This document shows positions 42,356 through 59,890 of a stretch of 64,000 bases of DNA, in pieces (position 1 is the stretch's first letter; every line of letters begins with the position of its first letter). Where the stretch lies: positions 3,033,108-3,097,107 of the forward strand of contig NZ_CP032630.1 of NCBI RefSeq assembly GCF_003627075.1, given 5' to 3'. A program made the translations under genes and the position numbers. The notes under the pieces were generated by a model. The model was not told where the DNA came from and searched no databases. It saw nothing but the letters and a program-made list of their open reading frames with translations. The DNA comes from Protaetiibacter intestinalis. Its GTDB lineage: Bacteria; Actinomycetota; Actinomycetes; Actinomycetales; Microbacteriaceae.

Positions 42356-42925
42356 TCAGCCCCGGGGGGACCTCCGGTAGACGGATACCGTCGGGTCGCC
42401 TGGGATCCAGAACCGCAGCGGGAAGGCATCCGTGCCCCCGGGCCCGGAGACGCCCACGCGCGGGCCCGAGACGGAGAGCACGGAGGCGGATGCCGGCTCG
42501 AGCGCGAAGGGGGCGCCGTCGAGCGGGGCCGTGTCGTCGTCGAGCGCGATGCCGAGCGCACGGGTGAGGCGGGCGGGCCCGCGTGCGAGCTCGGCATCCA
42601 CCCGGGCCGTCGGGCGCCGTTCGCGCGCGAGGTCGAGCCCGTCCACGACCTCGCCGGCCCGCAGCAGCACGGCGCTCGCCTCGCCCGCGGGCGAGCAGAC
42701 GATGTTCGCGCACACGTGCATGCCGTAGCTGAAGTACACGTAGAGGTGCCCGGGCTCGCCGAACATCGTGCGCGTGCGCGGGGTGACGCCGCGGAAGGCG
42801 TGGGATCCGGGATCGCGCTGCCCCAGGTAGGCCTCGACCTCGGTGAGCCGCACCGTCACGCCGCGCCCGGTGAGCGTGGCGCCGAGCAGCAGGGGCGCGA
42901 CCTCGTCGGCGGGACGCGCGAGCAC
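42356..42925 (-). CDS. mpg: 3-methyladenine DNA glycosylase (AAG/MPG family)
   Basis: The 189-residue enzyme removes alkylated purines. [20 protein letters not shown] carries the catalytic Glu, [17 protein letters not shown] is the family motif, and [13 protein letters not shown] and [13 protein letters not shown] complete it. A GTG at 42925 is the first usable start; the frame extends a little upstream without another common start codon. In M. tuberculosis mpg lies just before tyrS (Rv1688-Rv1689), and the order here is similar, with four genes inserted between. Confidence 0.92.
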   Translation of the reverse strand: MLARPADEVAPLLLGATLTGRGVTVRLTEVEAYLGQRDPGSHAFRGVTPRTRTMFGEPGHLYVYFSYGMHVCANIVCSPAGEASAVLLRAGEVVDGLDLARERRPTARVDAELARGPARLTRALGIALDDDTAPLDGAPFALEPASASVLSVSGPRVGVSGPGGTDAFPLRFWIPGDPTVSVYRRSPRG

Positions 42926-42939
42926 CTCCGCGAGGGAGC

Positions 42940-44582
<1,643 letters not shown>

Positions 44583-44615
44583 CTAGAAGTCGAGAGGGGC
44601 CGCTAAGGTGGGCGC

Positions 44616-48349
<3,734 letters not shown>

Positions 48350-48353
<4 letters not shown>

Positions 48354-49501
48354 GAGGCGTAGGCGCTGTTCTCGTGGACGTAGTCGTGGGTGAGGTCGTT
48401 GGTGAGCACGGTGGCCTGCTCGCCACCGGCGTGCAGGTCGATGAGCACGTGGACGGCCCGCGGGCGCAGGTCGACCTCGGTGCGGGGGCGGTCGGGGCCG
48501 CCCGCGCTGCAGACGCGCACGCCGTTCATCGACACGTCGACCTGGTAGGGGTCGAAGGCGGCGTCGGTCGTGCCGATCGCGGCGAGCACCCGGCCCCAGT
48601 TGGGGTCGTTGCCGAACACGGCCGCCTTGAAGAGGTTGCTGCGGGCGACGGCGCGCCCCACCTCGACGGCGTCGTCCTCGCTCGCCGCGCCCACGACCTC
48701 GATCGCGATGTCGTGGCTCGCTCCCTCGGCGTCCGCCTGCAGCTGGCGGGCGAGGTCCTGGCACAGCTCGACGAGCGCGGCCGTGAAGGCGTGCTGCTCG
48801 GGCTCGTAGCCGGATGCGCCGCTCGCGAGCAGGGTGACCTGGTCGTTGGTCGACATGCAGCCGTCCGAGTCGAGGCGGTCGAAGCTCACCCGGGTGGCCT
48901 CGCGCAAGGCCGCGTCGAGCTCGGCGGGCAGCAGCACGGCATCCGTCGTGATGACCACGAGCATCGTCGCGAGCCCCGGTGCGAGCATGCCCGCGCCCTT
49001 CGCCATGCCGCCGATCGTCCAGCCGCCCTGCCGCACGACCGCGGTCTTGGGCTTCGAGTCGGTCGTCATGATCGCCTCGGCGGCATCCGCGCCGCCCTTC
49101 TCGCTGCGCTCGACGGCCGCGAGGTGCGCGCCGTCGACGAGCTTGGCGCGGTCGAGCTGCTCGCCGATGAGCCCCGTGGAGCACACGAGCACGTCGCCCG
49201 CTGAGACGCCGAGCGCCTCGCCGACGGCCTCCGCCGTGACGTGGGTGGTCTGGAAGCCCTCCGCCCCCGTGAAGCAGTTGGCGCCCCCCGAGTTGAGCAC
49301 GATGGCGCTCACCGTGCCGTCGGCGATGACCTGCTCCGACCAGATGATCGGGTTCGCCTTCGCACGGTTGCTCGTGAAGACGGCCGCGGCGCTGCGCAGC
49401 GGGCCCTCGTTGACGACGAGCGCGAGGTCGCGCTTCTCGAAGCCCTTGAGGCCGGCGGCGATGCCGGCCGCGGTGAAACCGGATGCGGCGGTGACGCTCA
49501 C
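48350..49501 (-). CDS. argJ: Glutamate N-acetyltransferase / amino-acid acetyltransferase
   Basis: The 383-residue protein is made as a precursor that cleaves itself between Ala178 and Thr179 in [10 protein letters not shown], giving alpha and beta chains with Thr as nucleophile. [12 protein letters not shown] and [15 protein letters not shown] are family motifs. It transfers acetyl from acetylornithine to glutamate, closing the cyclic pathway. The GTG start overlaps the argC stop by 4 nt. Confidence 0.95.
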
Positions 49502-50547
49502 GGGGCGACTCCGTTCAGGGGAAGGCCGAGCGTCTCGGGGAGCCCGAGCGCGAGGTTGGCGGACTGGATGGCGGCACCCGCGGTGCCCTTGACGAGGTTG
49601 TCGATCGCCGACACGACGACGACCCGACCGGCGTTCTCGTCGACCGCGAGGCCCATGAGCGCCGTGTTGGCTCCGAGGGTGTCGCTCGTACGCGGGAACG
49701 AGCCCGCCGGCAGCACATGTACGAACGGCTCGTCGGCATAGGCGACCTGCCAGGCCTCCCGGACCTCGGCGGCGGAGACGCCCGACGCGAGCCGCGCCGT
49801 GGAGGTCGCGAGGATGCCGCGCGACATCGGCACGAGCACGGGCGTGAACGAGATGGAGACGCCGGCACCGCCCGCCGCGGTCAGGTTCTGCACGATCTCG
49901 GGCGTGTGCCGATGCGTGCCGCCCACGGCATACGCGGAGGCCGAGCCCATGATCTCGCTCGCGAGCAGGTCGGGGCGGAGCGACTTGCCCGCCCCCGAGG
50001 TGCCGACCGCGAGCACCGAGACGAGGTCGTCCGCCTCGACGACGCCCGCGGCGACGCCGGGTGCGAGGCCGAGGGTGATGGCGGTGACGTTGCAGCCGGG
50101 TACCGCGATCCGGGTGACGCCCGCGAGGGTGTCGCGCTGCTTCGCCGCGCCGCCGTCGAGCAGCAGCTCGGGCAGCCCGTAGCTCCAGGCCCCGTGGTAC
50201 TCGCCGCCGTAGAAGGCGGCCCAGGCGTCCTCGTCGGTGAGGCGGTGGTCGGCGCCGCAGTCGACGGCGAGCACGTCGTCGGGCAGCTGTGCCGTGACGG
50301 CGCCGGACGCGCCGTGCGGCAGGGCGAGGAAGACGACGTCCGCCTCGGCGAGCACGCGGGCCTCGGTCGGCTGGAGCACGAGCTCGGCGAGGCTCCTCAG
50401 GTGCGGGTGCACCGCCCCGAGCGGGGAGCCCGCGTTCTGGTGGGCGGTGACGACGCGGATCTCGAACTCGGGGTGGTTCGCGAGCAGCCGCAGCAGCTCG
50501 CCCCCCGCGTATCCGCTCGCGCCGGCGACGGCGACGGAGATGGGCAT
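49498..50547 (-). CDS. argC: N-acetyl-gamma-glutamyl-phosphate reductase
   Basis: The 349-residue NADPH enzyme reduces acetylglutamyl phosphate. The N-terminal site is [19 protein letters not shown], the catalytic Cys152 is in [10 protein letters not shown], and [14 protein letters not shown] holds the conserved histidines. It is the first gene of argCJBDF. AAGG stands seven bases before the ATG. The 150 bases upstream encode an Arg-rich peptide and alternative hairpins, described separately, which probably control the operon. Confidence 0.96.
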   Translation of the reverse strand: MPISVAVAGASGYAGGELLRLLANHPEFEIRVVTAHQNAGSPLGAVHPHLRSLAELVLQPTEARVLAEADVVFLALPHGASGAVTAQLPDDVLAVDCGADHRLTDEDAWAAFYGGEYHGAWSYGLPELLLDGGAAKQRDTLAGVTRIAVPGCNVTAITLGLAPGVAAGVVEADDLVSVLAVGTSGAGKSLRPDLLASEIMGSASAYAVGGTHRHTPEIVQNLTAAGGAGVSISFTPVLVPMSRGILATSTARLASGVSAAEVREAWQVAYADEPFVHVLPAGSFPRTSDTLGANTALMGLAVDENAGRVVVVSAIDNLVKGTAGAAIQSANLALGLPETLGLPLNGVAP

Positions 50548-50564
50548 GGATCAACCTTATTGTT

Positions 50565-50642
50565 CGTGCGGACGGGGCTGAGGCGGCGACGTCGCACGAG
50601 GCTGACGGAGGGTCAGCGCTGCGACGTCGCCGAGATTCGGCG
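50565..50642 (-). promoter_or_regulatory. Putative arginine attenuator before argC
   Basis: Three competing stems can form in the transcript. CGCCGA (50642-50637, Arg codons 19-20 of the leader) pairs with TCGGCG (50633-50628). CGGCGACGTCGCA (50632-50620) pairs perfectly over 13 bp with TGCGACGTCGCCG (50596-50584), enclosing an inner GCTGAC/GTCAGC stem. CGTGCGACG (50598-50590) pairs with CGTCCGCACG (50574-50565), one bulge, ending seven bases before the argC ribosome site. A ribosome stalled at the Arg codons frees the middle stem and blocks the last hairpin; one at the stop codon does the reverse. No U-run follows the last stem, so it may act on transcription or on argC translation. The mechanism is inferred. 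Confidence 0.65.
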
Positions 50643-50696
50643 CGCGCGGCGGAGACGACGGAGCTCGACGCTCACGAACGACATCCGCTGACCCAT
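50613..50696 (-). CDS. Arginine-rich leader peptide of the argCJBDF operon (27 aa)
   Basis: ATG 50696-50694 opens a 27-codon frame with eight arginines, six of them clustered as ELRRLRRARR (residues 11-20), and the last residue before TGA is also Arg. TACCCT (50709-50704) is seven bases before the ATG, so translation would be leaderless, like other genes in the window. It lies between the DUF2252 stop and argC, where a regulatory leader is expected. The codons used include CGT, CGC, CGG and CGA, the last rare in this genome. Arg-rich short frames arise easily in GC-rich DNA, so the call rests on the matching alternative hairpins. Confidence 0.65.
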   Translation of the reverse strand: MGQRMSFVSVELRRLRRARRISATSQR

Positions 50697-50717
50697 GCCG
50701 TCGAGGGTAGCAGGGTT

Positions 50718-52097
50718 CTACACCGGGAAACGGCCATCGCGGGCCGCCTCGTCGAAGGCGGCGTGATCGGCCTCCGCCTGGTCCGCATAGGCGGCGCCCC
50801 AGCGCGCGACCGCGCGGTCGAAGGCGTCGCCGCCGCCGAGGTAGCCGGCGATGTACGGGGCGGCGGGACTCTGCGCGTGCCCGCGGGCGAGCACCATGCC
50901 GCACGCGCGGGCGTACCAGACGAAGCCGTCCTCGTCGAGCGTGTCGACCGCGACCGAGGAGTTGCCGTCGCGGAACTGCCGCACGTAGAACGCCCGCCCG
51001 TCGTTCTCGAGGTGGCCGAGGAAGGGGTCGGAGACCGCCTGCAGGATGCGCTGCCCGCTCACGACGCGGTAGCCGTGCTCGGCGATCGCGCGCTCCTCGC
51101 GCATCCCCGGCATCGACTCCCCCGGCATCCCCCCGTACTGGTAGGCGACCGCCTGCCCGGCCTGCTTGACCTGCATGACGAGCGGTTCGCCGTCGGGGCC
51201 GGAGAGGGCGATGATGTAGCACCGCGTGCCGACGCTGCCGACGCCGACCACCCGTCGCACGAGGTCGTCGATGCGGTAGTGCTGGAACAGCAGCGCGACA
51301 TCGGCGCGCACCGTGAGCAGGTACTCCTGGAAGAGACGCTCGACGACGTCGCGGAGCTCCTGGGCGACGTGACTCGACACCGGTGGATCCTCGACGAAGC
51401 GCCGGCGGCCATCCTCGCCCTGCACCGTGGTGCGCGCGATGACGCGGGATGCCGTGCGGCGCTTCGCCGCGCGACGCGCCTCGCGCACGACGGGGCGGAG
51501 GCTCCGCGGAGGCGCGACGCCCGCGTCGAGGTCGATGCGCCGGTAGAAGCGCTCGAGCGCGGGCAGCGCGTCGAGGCGGCGGAGCGCTCCCCGGTAGGCC
51601 TCCGCCGCGGCGACGGCGGCCGCCTCCGCCTGTACGGGCGAGCCGCCGAGGGCGCGTGCCGCGACGACGACGCTCGCGACGAGGCGCTTGACGTCCCACT
51701 CCCACGGGGCGACCGCGGCCTCGTCGAAGTCGTTCATGTCGAAGACGAGGCTGCGCTGCGGGGAGCGGTAGAAGCCGAAGTTCGACAGGTGCGCGTCGCC
51801 CGAGACGACGACGTCGGCGCCCGTCACGACCTCGTGGGCGAGGTCGGCCGCCTGGATGGCGGCGGTGCCGCGGTAGAAGGCGAACGCGCTCTCCCGCATC
51901 CGCGAGGTGCGCAGCCCGATGAGCTCGGGAACCCGGTCGACGTTCTGGTCCTCGACGATGCCGAGCGGATCCCGGCCGCCGTGCGGGTGGTACTCGGCGT
52001 GCGCGGAACGCGGAACCGACGCCCGCCGCGCCCGACCGGCTTCGCGGAGCGCGGCGCCCGACGCCATGTCGACGCCGTCCAGCTGGGTGAGGCTCAT
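50718..52097 (-). CDS. DUF2252 family protein
   Basis: The 459-residue protein has the family blocks ESAFAFYRGTAAIQAADLAH, VVVSGDAHLSNFGFYRSPQR, LVFDMNDFDEAAVAPWEWDV and QVKQAGQAVAYQYGG. DUF2252 proteins have a kinase-like fold (SGDAHLSNFG and FDMNDFDE resemble the catalytic and metal loops) with unknown substrates. The second ATG (52095-52097) has AAGGA six bases ahead and is preferred to the ATG at 52103. The gene is read towards the arg leader, whose promoter lies at its 3' end. Confidence 0.88.
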   Translation of the reverse strand: MSLTQLDGVDMASGAALREAGRARRASVPRSAHAEYHPHGGRDPLGIVEDQNVDRVPELIGLRTSRMRESAFAFYRGTAAIQAADLAHEVVTGADVVVSGDAHLSNFGFYRSPQRSLVFDMNDFDEAAVAPWEWDVKRLVASVVVAARALGGSPVQAEAAAVAAAEAYRGALRRLDALPALERFYRRIDLDAGVAPPRSLRPVVREARRAAKRRTASRVIARTTVQGEDGRRRFVEDPPVSSHVAQELRDVVERLFQEYLLTVRADVALLFQHYRIDDLVRRVVGVGSVGTRCYIIALSGPDGEPLVMQVKQAGQAVAYQYGGMPGESMPGMREERAIAEHGYRVVSGQRILQAVSDPFLGHLENDGRAFYVRQFRDGNSSVAVDTLDEDGFVWYARACGMVLARGHAQSPAAPYIAGYLGGGDAFDRAVARWGAAYADQAEADHAAFDEAARDGRFPV

Positions 52098-52181
52098 GAG
52101 CATTCCTTCCCGGTGCCGGTGACTCTAGCGGTCGGGGGTCTACAGTGTGCGGCATCGGACTTCGAGGGAGAGGACCACACC

Positions 52182-52733
52182 ATGGCCGGATTCGATGAAC
52201 TGCTCGCTCAGATCCCGATCGCCGACATCGCGCGACAGCTGGGTGTCGATCCGAACGACGCCGAGGACGCCGTGCAGAAGGTGCTCCCCGGGCTCGTGGG
52301 CGGTCTCGAGGCGAACGCGCAGGACCCCGCGGGGGCCGCCTCCCTCCAACAGGCGCTCGCGCAGCACAGCACGCGGCCGAGGCTGAAGTCGGTCGACGAG
52401 ATCGACACCGCCGACGGCGCCAAGATCGTCGGGCACGTGTTCGGCGGCAACACCGACCAGGTCGCCTCGCGACTCGCCGACTCCTCCTCGAAGTCGGGCG
52501 TGACGGGCGACCTCATCCAGAAGGTGCTGCCGATCGTCGCACCCATCGTGCTCGGCTGGATCGCGACCAAGTTCTCGGGATCCGACGGCTCGGCCTCGGC
52601 CGGGTCGGACGGCGCGGGTGGGCTCGGCGATCTGCTGGGCGGCCTCCTCGGCGGAGGAGGCGGCGGCTCGGGCGCCTCCGACGGAGGGCTCGGCGACCTG
52701 CTGGGCGGACTGCTCGGCGGCGGTTCGCGCTAG
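52182..52733 (+). CDS. DUF937 domain protein
   Basis: The 183-residue protein starts FDELLAQIPIADIARQLGVD, has VQKVLPGLVGGLEANAQDP and KIVGHVFGG, all DUF937 (YidB-like) features, and ends in two Gly-rich repeats of GGLGDLLGGLLGGG. A hydrophobic segment VLPIVAPIVLGWIATKF precedes them. The role is unknown. A GGGAGAGG ribosome site precedes the ATG. It converges with pheT, leaving three bases between the stops. Confidence 0.85.
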   Translation: MAGFDELLAQIPIADIARQLGVDPNDAEDAVQKVLPGLVGGLEANAQDPAGAASLQQALAQHSTRPRLKSVDEIDTADGAKIVGHVFGGNTDQVASRLADSSSKSGVTGDLIQKVLPIVAPIVLGWIATKFSGSDGSASAGSDGAGGLGDLLGGLLGGGGGGSGASDGGLGDLLGGLLGGGSR

Positions 52734-52736
52734 TCG

Positions 52737-55219
52737 CTACTCGCGCAGCGTCGCGCCGAAGCGCTCGGCCGCGAGCGCGAGGCCGGCGAGCTTCGCCTCG
52801 GTGGCCTCGGCGGCGGTGAGCGTGCGGTCCGCCGCGCGGAAGCGCAGGGCGAAGGTGAGCGACTTGCCGCCCTCCGGCACGCCTGGCCCGCGGTAGTCGT
52901 CGACGAGGCGGAGGTGCTCGAGCAGCTCCCCCGCACCCTCGGCCACGGCATCCCGTACGGCCCCCGCCGGCACCGTCGCGTCGACGACGAGCGAGAGGTC
53001 CTGGGTCGCGGCCGGCAGCGTGCCGATGGGCGTCGCGACGCGGTCGCGGTCGCCGAGCCGCACGAGCTCGTCGAGGTCGAGTTCGTAGACCCCGACGACG
53101 CGCGGCAGGTCGGACTCGGCGGCGATCGCCGGCAGCAGTTCGCCCGCGTGGCCGACCACGACCTCCCCGACCCGCAGTTCGGCCGTGCGACCGGGGTGCA
53201 GCGCCGGATGCGCGCCCTGCACGGGGCGGATCTCGACGCCGAGGGCGAGCGCGAGCTGCTGCACCGCGTCGAGCGCGTCGCCGATCCCCGCGGCGACGGC
53301 CGCGGCGCCGGGCTGCTTGGGCAGCGCCTCGCCGAGGAACAGACCCGCGACGCGACGCGACTGCGGCGGGATGCCCGCGCCCAGACGCGCGAGCGTGTCG
53401 TCGCCCGGGCGCTCGGCGCCGAGCGGGATGAAGTCGGTGCCGTAGGCGACGCCCTGCTCGGGGAGGAACACGGTGCCGAGCTCGAAGAGCGCGAGGTCGG
53501 TGAGCCCGCGGGCGAGGTTGCGGTGCGCGGTCTCGACGAGACCCGGCAGCAGGCTGCGGCGCAGCAGCGACACCTGGGCGTCGAGCGCGTTCTGCAGGCG
53601 CACGGACGCGGCACCCGGCGTGAACCGCTCGGCCACGGCATCCGCGACGAAGGGGTAGCTCAGCACCTCGGTCGCCCCGGCCGCGGCGAGCGTCTGCGCG
53701 ACGCGACGGCGGGCGGACTGCGCCCCCGTGAGTCCGCGGCCGGCGGGGGCGATCGGCAGCTGGGCGGGGATGCGGTCGTAGCCCGTGATGCGGGCGACCT
53801 CCTCGACGAGCGAGACGTCGTCGACGAGGTCGGGGCGCCAGCTCGGCGGTGTGACGACGAGCTCGTCGCCCTCCGCCGCGACCGTCGCGCCGATGAGCTC
53901 GAGGGTGCCGACGACCTCCTCGCGCGTGTACGGCACGCCGATGACGGCCGCCGCCTTGCCGAGCGGAAGGCGGATGGGCGCGGGAGCCGCCGACGCGTCG
54001 TACAGGGCGCCGAGCGTGTCGAGGGTGCCCCCCGCGAGCTCGACGAGCAGCTGCGCGACGCGCGCCGTGGCGAGGCTCGCGAGCGCCGGATCGACGCCGC
54101 GCTCGTACCGCTTCGCGGCCTCGCTCGGCAGCTTGTGGCGGCGGACGCTGCGCGCGATCGTCACGGGATCCCAGATCGCCGCCTCGACGAGCACGTCGGT
54201 GGTGGCATCCGAGAGCTCGGAGTACGCGCCGCCCATGACGCCCGCGAGGCCGAGTGCGCGCTGCGCGTCGGCGACCACGAGATCGGCCGCATCCAGGGTG
54301 CGCAGCTTGCCGTCGAGCGTCTCGAGCTGCTCCCCCGCGGTCGCACGCCGCACGACGAGCCCACCCGCGTCGACCTTGGCGAGGTCGTAGGAGTGGTTGG
54401 GCGCGCCGAGCTCGAGCATGACGTAGTTCGAGATGTCGACGGCGAGCGAGATGGAGCGGATGCCGGCGAGGCGCAGGCGCGACGCCATCCACGGCGGGGT
54501 GGGCCGGGTCGGGTCGATGCCGCGCACGACGCGCACCGAGAACACCGAGCAGCCGGCGCGGCCGCGGACGGGCGCCGTGTCGGTGATCTCGAGCGGGTAG
54601 CCGGATGCCGCGGGCGCCTCGATCGAGGCGGCCGGGTCGCGGAAGGCCGCGCCCGTCGAGTGGGAGTACTCGCGGGCGATGCCGCGGATCGAGAAGGCGT
54701 AGCCGCGGTCGGGCGTGACGTTGACCTCGACGGCCGCGTCGTCGAGCCCGAGCAGCGCGATCGCATCCGTGCCGACCTCGGGGTCGAGCCCGAGTTCGGC
54801 GAGCCGCAGGATGCCGTCGTGCTCGTCGCCGAGGCCGAGCTCGCGCGAGGAGGCGATCATGCCGTCCGAGACGTGGCCGTAGGTCTTGCGGGCGGCGATC
54901 GCGAACGGGCCCGGCAGCACGGCGCCCGGCAGCGTCACCACGACCTTGTCGCCGGGTGCGAAGTTGTGGGCGCCGCACACGATCCCGCGGGGCTCCGCCT
55001 CGCCGACGTCCACCTGGCACCAGTTGATGGTCTTGCCGTTGGACTGCGGCTCGGGCTCCGCCGAGATCACCCGCCCGACGACGATGGGCCCGGTGAGCGG
55101 GAAGCCGTGGGTGCCCTCCTCCTCGAGGCCCACCTTCACGAGCGCCGCGTGCAGGTGCTCGAGGGTGACGTCCTCCGGAAGATCGACCCATTCGCCGAGC
55201 CAGCTGATCGGGACGCGCA

Positions 55220-55220
<1 letters not shown>
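52737..55220 (-). CDS. pheT: Phenylalanyl-tRNA synthetase beta subunit
   Basis: The 827-residue subunit has the N-terminal MRVPISWLGEWVDLP and an EMAP-like tRNA-binding domain (VVGRVISAEPEPQS, NWCQVDVGE, GIVCGAHNF). The B3/B4 editing region includes DISNYVMLELGAPNHSYD, B5 follows, then a catalytic-like core with LYDAS and VVGTLELIG segments, and a C-terminal anticodon-binding domain (DLSLVVDATVPAGAVRDAV, SLTFALRFRAADRTLTAAEA). The ATG overlaps the pheS stop by one base (TGATG). With pheS it forms the alpha2-beta2 enzyme. Confidence 0.96.
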
Positions 55221-58196
<2,976 letters not shown>

Positions 58197-58265
58197 GTTC
58201 GACCGCGAGCACATCGTCCCGGTGGCGGCGGATGCCGTCGCCACCGGGACGCGAAAGGAGATCAG

Positions 58266-58910
58266 GTGGGCGTCCTCTTCGACAACCTCGACCTGTGGGG
58301 TCAGGCCCTCGGCAACACGCTGCTGCTCTTCCTCGCGGGCGGCGCCATCGCCCTCGTGCTCGGCACGATCGTCGGGGCTATGCGGGTCTCCCCCGTGCCG
58401 ATCGCACGGGCCGTCGGCACGATCTACGTCAATATCGTGCGGAATACCCCGCTCACCCTCATCTTCTTCTTCTTCGCCTTCGGCTACCCCCAGCTGCTGC
58501 CGAGCCCCGGCTTCACGGTGCTCGCCATGTGGGCCCTCGGGATCTACACGGCCACCTACGTGGCGGAGGTCATCCGCGCGGGGATCAACACGGTGCCGGT
58601 CGGGCAGGCCGAGGCGGCCCGCGCGATCGGGCTGCCGTTCGGCCAGGTGATGACGCTCATCGTGCTGCCGCAGGCGTTCCGCTCGGTCGTGCCGCCCATG
58701 ATGAGCGTGTTCATCGCGCTCCTGAAGAACACGACCGTCGCGGCCGGCTTCTCCGTCATGGAGCTCGGCGTCATCCGCGCCTACCTGAGCGAACGGGGCG
58801 AAAACGCCCTCGTGGTGCTGCTGTGGGTGGCCGCCATCTTCGTCGTCCTCGTGCTGCTGCTGAGCCTGCTGCAGAGACGGCTCGAGAACAGCTGGAGGAT
58901 CGCACGATGA
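58266..58910 (+). CDS. gluC: Glutamate ABC transporter permease
   Basis: The 214-residue permease has about five membrane helices. The N-terminal LGNTLLLFLAGGAIALVLGT and IYVNIVRNTPLTLIFFFFAF are typical of polar amino-acid permeases, and the EAA loop is EAARAIGLPFGQVMTLIVLPQ. The GTG follows AAAGGAG. It overlaps gluD by 4 nt and is expected to pair with it. Confidence 0.93.
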   Translation: MGVLFDNLDLWGQALGNTLLLFLAGGAIALVLGTIVGAMRVSPVPIARAVGTIYVNIVRNTPLTLIFFFFAFGYPQLLPSPGFTVLAMWALGIYTATYVAEVIRAGINTVPVGQAEAARAIGLPFGQVMTLIVLPQAFRSVVPPMMSVFIALLKNTTVAAGFSVMELGVIRAYLSERGENALVVLLWVAAIFVVLVLLLSLLQRRLENSWRIAR

Positions 58911-59800
58911 GCTCCGTGCTGTACGACGTCCCCGGCCCCCGGGCGGTGCTGCGCAACCGCATCCTCGGGGTGGTCACGGTGCTCGTGATCGCGGGGCTGC
59001 TGGCGTTCACCGTCTACCGCTTCGCCGAGACCGGCCAGTTCGCCGCCGAGAAGTGGTACGTGTTCACCTTCACGGCGGTGTGGAACGGCATCCTGGGCGC
59101 CCTCGGCAACACGCTCGCCGCCTTCGGGGCGGCGGCCGTCGGCAGCCTCGTGCTGGGCTTCCTGCTCGCCGTGGGCCGGCTCTCCGACCACGCCTGGGTG
59201 CGCGTGCCCGTGACGGGGCTCACCGAGCTGTTCCGCGCCGTGCCGGTGCTCATCTTCATGATGCTGCTGTTCTACGGACTGCCGACGATCGGCGTCCGGA
59301 TGTCGCCCTACTGGGCCGTCGTCATCGCGCTCGTCGCCTACAACGGCTCGGTGCTGGCCGAGGCGCTGCGCGCCGGCGTCGAGGCGCTGCCGCGCGGTCA
59401 GCGCGAGGCGGGCTTCGCGATCGGCCTGCGCAAGAACGCGGTGATGCGGCTCATCCTGCTGCCGCAGGCGGTGCGGGCGATGCTGCCGGTCATCGTCTCC
59501 CAGCTCGTGGTGACCCTCAAGGACACCGCGCTCGGCTTCATCATCACCTACCCCGAGCTGCTGTACTACGCGAAGCAGCTCATCACGCAGCCCGCCCGGC
59601 CCATCATCCCGACCGCCATCGTCATCGGGGCGATCTACATCACGATGTGCCTCGTGCTCTCGGGGGTCGCCAAGTGGCTCGAGGTGCGCACCCGCCGCTC
59701 GCCGCGCGTGAACGGGCGGCCGCCCGTCACACGTGCCACGGTCGCGGCGCACGACATCACGAGCACCCAGATCATCGCCACCCAGCGCGACGAGGGTTGA
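58907..59800 (+). CDS. gluD: Glutamate ABC transporter permease
   Basis: The 297-residue permease begins with a longer cytoplasmic N-terminus and a first helix ILGVVTVLVIAGLLAFTVY. It has ALGNTLAAFGAAAVGSLVLG, GLTELFRAVPVLIFMMLLF and the EAA loop QREAGFAIGLRKNAVMRLIL. The C-terminal 40 residues are polar. The ATG overlaps the gluC stop (ATGA). It completes the GluABCD-type importer. Confidence 0.93.
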   Translation: MSSVLYDVPGPRAVLRNRILGVVTVLVIAGLLAFTVYRFAETGQFAAEKWYVFTFTAVWNGILGALGNTLAAFGAAAVGSLVLGFLLAVGRLSDHAWVRVPVTGLTELFRAVPVLIFMMLLFYGLPTIGVRMSPYWAVVIALVAYNGSVLAEALRAGVEALPRGQREAGFAIGLRKNAVMRLILLPQAVRAMLPVIVSQLVVTLKDTALGFIITYPELLYYAKQLITQPARPIIPTAIVIGAIYITMCLVLSGVAKWLEVRTRRSPRVNGRPPVTRATVAAHDITSTQIIATQRDEG

Positions 59801-59804
59801 CCGC

Positions 59805-59832
59805 GGCCCCCGATGTGACCACAATGGGGGCC
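59805..59832 (+). terminator. Probable terminator after gluD
   Basis: GGCCCCC (59805-59811) and GGGGGCC (59826-59832) form a 7-bp GC stem with a 14-nt loop, five bases after the gluD stop. No U-tract follows, as is common for actinobacterial terminators, so the call is moderate. Confidence 0.5.
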
Positions 59833-59890
59833 ACCACGCGGACGTGTCCCGGTCATGGCCGCACCTCCTCCCCCTATCTCGAGGTGACCT

